A stretch of 32,722 bases of DNA from Oscillospiraceae bacterium (GTDB lineage Bacteria; Bacillota; Clostridia; Oscillospirales; Oscillospiraceae), in contig WRJQ01000015.1 of assembly GCA_009778485.1 (NCBI GenBank), positions 1 through 32,722 on the forward strand. Reading direction: 5' to 3'. The translations under genes and the position numbers were made by a program. Numbering within the stretch: position 1 is the stretch's first letter; the number at the start of each line of letters is the position of its first letter. Of the stretch, positions 26,630-32,722 are shown piece after piece. The notes beneath the pieces are model-generated. The model was not told the origin of the DNA. It was given only the letters and a program-made list of their open reading frames with translations, and made no database searches.

Positions 26630-26671
26630 CGCGCCATACTGCGGGACTGATGCTGAAAGTATGTTAGGGGA

Positions 26672-27709
26672 TCAATACAGGTACTTCGCCTGATAGTTCT
26701 TGCCGTCGCCTATGTACTTCATAACGTCGGAGCTCTCCTTGGCGCTGGACGCGAAGGTCGGATCCATGAGCTTCCAGCTCTTGCCGTCGAAGTAGATTGC
26801 GCTGTTCATCCAGCCTGTCTCCGTCGAGAAGACGTTGATCCATGCGTGGTACTGCTGTCCGGTATATCCGACAACCAGCTTGGTCGGCACGCCCTGGCTT
26901 CTGAGCATTGCGGTCATAACCGCCGCGTAATCGAAGCAGATGCCCTTTTTCTTCGCCAGCACGGCGTCGACGTTCGGCAGGTAGCCGCTCTGGACGTTCT
27001 TGGCAAGCTCGGTGTCATAGGTGAAGTTCTTGACTACGAAGTTGTATACCGCCGCAATCTTCTCGTTGAGATCCTTGGTGTCCTTCATGAGCTCGGCCGC
27101 TTTTTTGACGGTCTCGCTGTCGGACTTGAAGTTGACATACTGGTTCGGGCGGAGGAATGGGGCGTTCTGGTCTGTGAGCGTGACTTTGATTGTCGCCGAG
27201 TTCGAAGTCGAGTACTTCGTGCCCTCTACCTGCTCAAATACGCCGATCGAGTAGTCGCCATTGCCTGCGGAAAGCGGGAACACTTCGTAGCTGCCGTCGT
27301 TCTTCAGGGTGTATGTGTACGCAACCTGGTCCGGCCCTTTGATTTGTACCCTCAAAGCTTTGGTCGTCTTCGAGAGGTAGGCTATCATAACGTAACCGTC
27401 TTTGCTGTTGGAGTAGTCGATGTCTGCCTTGTCGTTCTTCTTCTGCGCGGTACCGGGGTGGGACGGCATCGCGATGCTTGTCGGCGGCGAGGCTGTCAGC
27501 GGTACCATTTCGAGGGATATGTCCACGAGATCTCCGTCGTTCAGGAACACCGAGTCGATCGGCTGCTCTTGAAATCCGTTTTCAAATACTGCTGCTTCCA
27601 AATCCCACGGGTTGTGGATCTCCAGCGTCTCTTTCGCGCAGCCGGCTGCCATTCCGGCCAGCACCAGCAGTACGATTGCTATCGAGACTAATTTCATTGA
27701 ACGTTTCAT
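26672..27709 (-). CDS. Transglutaminase-like domain lipoprotein
   Basis: Lipobox VLAGMAAGC; catalytic-type GICFDYAAVMTAMLRSQGVPTKLVVGYTG (Cys), QYHAWINVF (His), KLMDPTF (Asp). Confidence 0.9.
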   Translation of the reverse strand: MKRSMKLVSIAIVLLVLAGMAAGCAKETLEIHNPWDLEAAVFENGFQEQPIDSVFLNDGDLVDISLEMVPLTASPPTSIAMPSHPGTAQKKNDKADIDYSNSKDGYVMIAYLSKTTKALRVQIKGPDQVAYTYTLKNDGSYEVFPLSAGNGDYSIGVFEQVEGTKYSTSNSATIKVTLTDQNAPFLRPNQYVNFKSDSETVKKAAELMKDTKDLNEKIAAVYNFVVKNFTYDTELAKNVQSGYLPNVDAVLAKKKGICFDYAAVMTAMLRSQGVPTKLVVGYTGQQYHAWINVFSTETGWMNSAIYFDGKSWKLMDPTFASSAKESSDVMKYIGDGKNYQAKYLY

Positions 27710-27820
27710 TTTTTTCTCCTCCTGTTTTGTCATTTCGTATTATATTACATCATTTCATTTAGCGCAATAATTTTTAGCTGTTTTTACAGTTTACTTACTT
27801 TCTTGCTATCCGGGGCTTTC

Positions 27821-28768
27821 CTAACCGGAGCCCCCGGGCGGCGCTTCGGCCTGGTCGCCGGGCGGCGCTTCGGCCTGCGAGCCCTGCTGCGCGTCAAGCA
27901 GCAAGTCCTCGCCGCTGTCTGATTGTTCCCGGATTTCTACGGAGTCTTCCGTATGCTGCGCCGTCTGCTCTGCGGCTTGGTCGGCCGCCTGCTCTGCTGC
28001 CGGTTCTTCCTGCGGCTGCTGTAATGTGGGTTCCGGATCCAGCCGTATTTCTTTGAAACGTACCAGGGTGCGCATCGTCCTGATAGTCTTGCAAGTAACG
28101 AGGGTGATGTCCCAGCCTTCGCCGGCGGATACTTCTTCCGGGTTGTCCCTGTGGCATTGCCCGATCTCCACGACTTTGTAGAGATATGTCGAACCGTCCA
28201 TAGATGTGAATGTCATCTCGTCGCCAACCGAGAGGTTGATAAGCCCTTTGAAGTGGCTTTGCAGGTTATGCCCCGCGATTATCAGCCTTCGCGGTCTGAA
28301 GTTCGCCGATCCTGCGAGCCTGCAGGGCGCTACGTTCAGCAGCGCGTCCGAGCATTCGTTGATGACCGGTAGTTTCAGGTTTATCGCCGGGATCTGGATA
28401 ATGCCTAAGGTGCTGTACCATGCTGAGCCCCATTGCCTCGTTCCTTGCTGTTCCTGAGGCTCTTCCCCGTCGTCGTCTTCTTCCTGCATCTGTGCTTCCG
28501 GGTCGTAGTTCAGGTTGTCGGCGTTGCTTTGCCCGGGCTGCTCTGCAGAGGGCGGCGTGTGCGCGAGCTGCGAGCCGGAGGGGTTTGTCAGGAACGGCGC
28601 TTCGCCTGATAGCATCATCGCAAATTCTTCTTCGAGCTGTTCCAGCAGGTCCTGCGACCGGTTGCCTGTGAGTTGATCGTCAACTTTGTTGAATATCATC
28701 AGCCCGCATGCTGCCAGTATCAGTACGGCTCCCGCGATGATCATTATTTTCGATAATTTCCCGCTCAT
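27821..28768 (-). CDS. Sortase with long Gln/Glu/Pro-rich N- and C-terminal extensions
   Basis: N-terminal TM; LGIIQIPAINLKLPVI; IIAGHNLQSHFKGL (His); DITLVTCKTIRTMRTLVRFKEI (TLxTC...R catalytic motif). Confidence 0.9.
   Translation of the reverse strand: MSGKLSKIMIIAGAVLILAACGLMIFNKVDDQLTGNRSQDLLEQLEEEFAMMLSGEAPFLTNPSGSQLAHTPPSAEQPGQSNADNLNYDPEAQMQEEDDDGEEPQEQQGTRQWGSAWYSTLGIIQIPAINLKLPVINECSDALLNVAPCRLAGSANFRPRRLIIAGHNLQSHFKGLINLSVGDEMTFTSMDGSTYLYKVVEIGQCHRDNPEEVSAGEGWDITLVTCKTIRTMRTLVRFKEIRLDPEPTLQQPQEEPAAEQAADQAAEQTAQHTEDSVEIREQSDSGEDLLLDAQQGSQAEAPPGDQAEAPPGGSG
27834..27877. repeat. 24-bp in-frame tandem repeat in the sortase 3' end (QAEAPPGD/QAEAPPGG)
   Basis: CCGGGCGGCGCTTCGGCCTG at 27834-27853 and 27858-27877. 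Confidence 0.85.
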
Positions 28769-29076
28769 GTCTCACCATCTCTCTCCGGCGGGGTGGCTAG
28801 TGTGTTGCCCTTAGAAGCGCGTCATTCGGGGGCGCTAGCAGCCTCGCCTAGTATTTTAACACTTTACTGTATATAAATCAACACAATCATTCCTTTTCAA
28901 AAGCATCATTCGTTTTCTTTCGCTGTCCCGAGGTCTGTGAACTGCCGGGGCCGATTGCTGCTTTTCTTTAGTTTCCGTGTCTTTCATGCACAAGATACAC
29001 CTCTCCTGTCGCATTCCTGTCGTGAAATCGCCCTTTTTCGCAAAAGTATGAAAAAAACTTCAACTTATTTTCAAGT

Positions 29077-32000
29077 TTAAACATATATTTCTTTGTCCAT
29101 GCCAAAGAAGTATATTACTCTCTCCCTGACTTTCTTCCCTGTGATGCGTGTGAGCGCCTGAGCGTAAATGTCGAGCTGCGGCGTGTATTGCTCCGTTTTG
29201 GCTTCCAGCGTTTCCGCGGAAACGCGGTCTGTCTTGAAGTCCAGCACGACGAGCTCGCCCTCTTCCTCAAAAAAGCAGTCGACGATGCCCTGGACCATGA
29301 TTTCGTCCTCTCCTGCGCCCGGGTAAATACTCTGCGCAGGGTACAGCAGCGAGAACTTGAACTCGCGCCTTACATCTGTGGCCGCAAGCGCGCGTTTCCC
29401 GACTCCGGACTCAAAGAAGCGCGCGATTTTCCCGGCGTCGGCTGCGTCGGCCTGCTCAGGCGTGAGGTAACCGTCATCCGCGAGCCTTTTGAGCTCGCCT
29501 TTAACCCCGCCCGCAGTCGCGCATTTTTCAAATTCAATATATTGCATCGCGAGGTGCAGGGCCGTGCCCCGCTCCGCTCCCGTCAAGCCGGTCCTGCTTG
29601 ATATGAAGTCCGGGCGGCTGTACCCCGCATCCCCGGCCGGGGTCCAATCGGCCCCGCCGCTCCTCCATTCTTCATCTTCCGGGCTGCGCCTTTTCAATTC
29701 CGTAACTGTGAGCTTTGAAGGCAGGTCGGGCGCTTTGGCGTGAGGGTAGCTGAAGCTGAAGCGTTTGCGCAGGAGCTCTACGTCCTGCGCTTTGACCTCG
29801 GGCATAGCGGGCCGCTTGCCCTGCGCTCCCACACCTGTGTGCGCGTTTACGCACCCGCGCTTTTGCGCAGTCTCGCTCACAACCATCAGGTCAATGGCTC
29901 CCTGCTCCCCCGCGCCCTGCGCAGCCAGCACCGGGAGCAGAGTCCAGCCCGCCATCGTCCTTACTTCTTCCAGCGCCTGGGCTTCGAGCCCGCGAGCAGC
30001 AATATCCGACAGTTTGCCGAGCGCCTTTTCCGCGTTACTGAAAGTAGCTGTCATAATCAGCTTCTCGCGCGCCCTCGTCATGGCGACGTACATTACCCTC
30101 AGCTCTTCCGCCATCATCTCGGAGAGCAGCGCGTTCCGGATTGCCTGCCGGGGGAGCGTCGTATACTCGATGCCCCTTTGCCTCTGCGTTCGCATCGTCC
30201 CGACGCCAAGCGCCGGGTGGATTACGAGAGGTTTATTCAAGTCTTTGTAGTTCATGCGCTTCGCCATATCCGCCAGGAAAACAACCGGGAACTCCAGGCC
30301 TTTTGATTTGTGCACGCTCATTATGCGCACGGTGTTCATCGGAGCTTCTCCTGCGCTGTCACGGCCGGCGCCTTTTTCGCGAACGCTCCTTACATAAGCC
30401 AGAAACGCGAACAAGCCTTTGTATCCATTCTTTTCGTAGGCCCGCGCCTTCTCGGCCAGCAGCAGAAGGTTCCTTCGCCGCGCTTCTCCGCCCCGCATGG
30501 AAGCTTTCCCCGGCAGCCCCGTCCTGTTGTATACATAATGTATGAACCTGTCCGAAGGCATATCCGGCATGACGGTTCGCATCGCTTCTATTTCTTCGAG
30601 AAAGGCGGCGCATTTCGTATCCGTTCGCGACGCCTTTTGCAAAGCAGTGTAGAAGTCCGTCCCCCTCGAACCTGCGCGTATGCCGGCAAGTTCGTCGGGC
30701 GTGAACCCGAAAGCGGGGCCGCTGAGCGCAGCGGCGAGGTCGATGTCCTGCATCGGGTTGTCGATAACCGAGAGCAGCGACAGCGCCGCGTTGACCTCCG
30801 GCGTGTCGTAGAGCCCTTCGCTTTCTGGCAGCCCGGCCGGTATGCCAAGCTCGTACAGGGCGGCGGCGTACTTCCCTGCTTTACCGCCCGGCGAGCGCAG
30901 CAGTATTACGATATCCCCGTACCCTATAGGGCGCTCTCCCCCCTCGCCGTCGGGGATCATATGGGTTCCGTCGGTCAAATCCGCGATGCGGCCGGCGATA
31001 TAGCGCGCTTCCACCTGGGTTACTGCAGGGTTTTCCTCGTCGTCACCGCTGTCAAGCGCGCTCATATCTATAACCCGCAGTTCGACCTCCCCGGTCTCGC
31101 GCGCGTCCTCCCTGCCTGGCGAGAGGCGTTCGCTTTCTGTATAGTCGATCTCCCCGAAGTCGGCGGACATCACCGCGCTGAAAACGAAGTTTACAGCGTC
31201 AAGTATCGCCCCGCCTGAGCGGAAGTTCCTCGATAGGAATATTTTTGCTCCCTTCGGGTAATCCGCGCGCTCGGGGATATATCCGTTATAGCTGTTATAT
31301 TTACCAAGGAAAATAGTCGGGTCCGCAAGCCGGAAGCGGTAGATTGACTGTTTGACGTCGCCGACCATGAATATGTTCCCGCCGCCCCTGGAAACGGCAT
31401 TGAATATCGTTTCCTGCACGGCGTTTACGTCCTGGTACTCATCGACCATGATTTCTTTATACCTTGCCGCTATCGTTGCCGAAAGCCTGCCGCTCCCCGC
31501 CGAACCGGCGCCCAGGAGTCTGAGGGTTTGGTGCTCAAGGTCCGAAAAGTCAAGAGTACCGCGCCTGCGCTTCTCTTCAGAGTAAGCGCGGTCGAACTCC
31601 AGCACGAGGCTCAGCAGCCCCCTGACGGCAGGCGCGCAGGCGTGGATGTCTTCGATGAGTTCATTAGATGCATACTCGAACTCCTTCGCCCACTTTGCCA
31701 TCGCGGCCTTGCATCTTGTCCGGACGCTCTTCAGCGTATCATAGCCTGAAATCCGCGCGGTAGGAAACTCGACGTTGATATTGCCTTTCACCGCGTCCCA
31801 ACCGTCGCTAAAGGCGGCAAGCAGCGCTGCCAGCCCTTCTATCGTAGCGTCGAAGCTCCTGCCGTAGGCTTTCTCGAAGGCCGGCAGTTCCCGCATTTCG
31901 CTGCGGACGCTTCTCATCTCGCGCAGCCTGTAATCGACGTCGGCGCGGGCTTTCCCAAGCAGGTAACTGCCCCAGGGAGTCCTCGAAACGTCCTGCCCCT

Positions 32001-32613
32001 CGGCCGGGTTTGCCGTGTCGATCTGCCGCGCTGCCCATTCTCCCGGGTTGGGATGGCTTTTCAGCTTCTCGTATGTGTCAAGCGCCGCTTCAATAAGGCG
32101 CCTGTCGTCGCGGCCTGCAGCCATAGCTTCCACAAGGGCGCGGAAGTCAGAGTTTTCGCTAATGTGTTCGTACTCGTTTTCTAGCGTTTTTTCCAGGATC
32201 TCGGTTCTTATCAGGGTGCTTTCTTCCTGTTCGATGATCCGGTAATCGGGCGAAATCCCCTCAGCGCAGCCGAACTCGCGCAGCAGGTCGGTGCAAAAAC
32301 CGTGTATCGTATTTATCTGCGCCCCCCTGCTGAGCATGGACTGCCTGCGCAGGTGCCTGTTGCGCGGATCCGATGCCAGTTTTTTTGATATTTCCTCGGC
32401 AATCCGCTCTCTGAGTTCCGCTGCGGCCGCTTTTGTGAATGTAATAACTAGGAACTCGTTGATGCTGTCCCCGCTTTCAATGCGCCTGAGCAGCCTTTCG
32501 ACGAGTACTTTAGTTTTGCCCGACCCGGCTGCCGCAGAGACAAGCAGAGCCCCGCCCCGGTAGGCTACCGCGGCTTCCTGCTCGTCTGTCAGTTGCGTTT
32601 TTTTATTTTCCAT
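29077..32613 (-). CDS. addA: ATP-dependent helicase/nuclease subunit A (AddA)
   Basis: QLTDEQEAAVAYRGGALLVSAAAGSGKTKVLVERLL; MVDEYQDVNAVQETIF; MSVHKSKGLEFPVVFLADMAKRMN; C-terminal RecB-type nuclease VVLDFKTDRVSAETLEAKTEQYTPQLDIYAQAL. Confidence 0.95.
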   Translation of the reverse strand: MENKKTQLTDEQEAAVAYRGGALLVSAAAGSGKTKVLVERLLRRIESGDSINEFLVITFTKAAAAELRERIAEEISKKLASDPRNRHLRRQSMLSRGAQINTIHGFCTDLLREFGCAEGISPDYRIIEQEESTLIRTEILEKTLENEYEHISENSDFRALVEAMAAGRDDRRLIEAALDTYEKLKSHPNPGEWAARQIDTANPAEGQDVSRTPWGSYLLGKARADVDYRLREMRSVRSEMRELPAFEKAYGRSFDATIEGLAALLAAFSDGWDAVKGNINVEFPTARISGYDTLKSVRTRCKAAMAKWAKEFEYASNELIEDIHACAPAVRGLLSLVLEFDRAYSEEKRRRGTLDFSDLEHQTLRLLGAGSAGSGRLSATIAARYKEIMVDEYQDVNAVQETIFNAVSRGGGNIFMVGDVKQSIYRFRLADPTIFLGKYNSYNGYIPERADYPKGAKIFLSRNFRSGGAILDAVNFVFSAVMSADFGEIDYTESERLSPGREDARETGEVELRVIDMSALDSGDDEENPAVTQVEARYIAGRIADLTDGTHMIPDGEGGERPIGYGDIVILLRSPGGKAGKYAAALYELGIPAGLPESEGLYDTPEVNAALSLLSVIDNPMQDIDLAAALSGPAFGFTPDELAGIRAGSRGTDFYTALQKASRTDTKCAAFLEEIEAMRTVMPDMPSDRFIHYVYNRTGLPGKASMRGGEARRRNLLLLAEKARAYEKNGYKGLFAFLAYVRSVREKGAGRDSAGEAPMNTVRIMSVHKSKGLEFPVVFLADMAKRMNYKDLNKPLVIHPALGVGTMRTQRQRGIEYTTLPRQAIRNALLSEMMAEELRVMYVAMTRAREKLIMTATFSNAEKALGKLSDIAARGLEAQALEEVRTMAGWTLLPVLAAQGAGEQGAIDLMVVSETAQKRGCVNAHTGVGAQGKRPAMPEVKAQDVELLRKRFSFSYPHAKAPDLPSKLTVTELKRRSPEDEEWRSGGADWTPAGDAGYSRPDFISSRTGLTGAERGTALHLAMQYIEFEKCATAGGVKGELKRLADDGYLTPEQADAADAGKIARFFESGVGKRALAATDVRREFKFSLLYPAQSIYPGAGEDEIMVQGIVDCFFEEEGELVVLDFKTDRVSAETLEAKTEQYTPQLDIYAQALTRITGKKVRERVIYFFGMDKEIYV

Positions 32614-32628
32614 ATATCTTTTGTCTCC

Positions 32629-32646
32629 GTGTCTGTTCAGGTACCC
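32629..32646. repeat. Intergenic repeat copy GTGTCTGTTCAGGTACCC upstream of addA
   Basis: 18-bp identity with 26534-26551. Confidence 0.75.
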
Positions 32647-32722
32647 CGTCCAGGCGCTATATTTCATTTCGTAAGCGCAACCTCGTCGCTGCGGATTACA
32701 CTAAGACTCGCGTCACAGCAAG

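Noticed and set aside
26846-27691. 281-aa plus-strand ORF
   Set aside because: Antisense to the transglutaminase-like gene; shadow ORF.
30310-31218. 302-aa plus-strand ORF
   Set aside because: Antisense to addA; Arg/Pro-rich with no motif.
29077-32613. addA without addB as an anomaly
   Set aside because: addB normally lies directly upstream, which would be just beyond the right window edge; absence cannot be judged.
1-32722. CRISPR array, tRNA, rRNA or prophage
   Set aside because: No regularly spaced direct repeats, tRNA-like cloverleaf, rRNA signature, integrase or phage structural genes were recognised.

Overview
The window reads as a bacterial chromosomal segment, probably Gram-positive (Clostridia-like), inferred from a sortase, an AddA-type nuclease, strong AGGAGG ribosome-binding sites and family content. 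I see no rRNA, tRNA, CRISPR array, transposase or phage module. Left part (+ strand): a 5'-truncated DUF4179-like C-terminus, a GNAT acetyltransferase, an AAA_14/DUF4143 ATPase and an XdhC-family protein. This part ends convergently against a bacterial XPD/DinG-type helicase. Next come a truncated FtsX-type permease remnant, a divergent AprA/fumarate-reductase-like flavoprotein with its 2x[4Fe-4S] partner, a MATE transporter, a GNAT, and glpK with an Ldh_2-family dehydrogenase. A six-gene minus-strand array follows: OYE-type reductase, NudC-like Nudix, PlsC acyltransferase with zinc ribbon, B12-type radical SAM, MBOAT and DHHW protein. After it is a compact type IV pilus-like operon with GspF/PilC, four small membrane-anchored pilin-like proteins and a PilT-type ATPase. 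It shows no PilB, PilD or canonical prepilin in the window. Upstream of it lie a transglutaminase-like lipoprotein and an orphan sortase, then AddA. The best candidates for something under-described are the minimal PilT-only pilus-like operon, the AprAB-like redox pair, the acyltransferase/radical SAM/MBOAT array, a structured glpK leader, and a family of short intergenic repeats (GTGTCTGTTCAGGTAC). All family calls come from reading motifs by eye; no database search was run.
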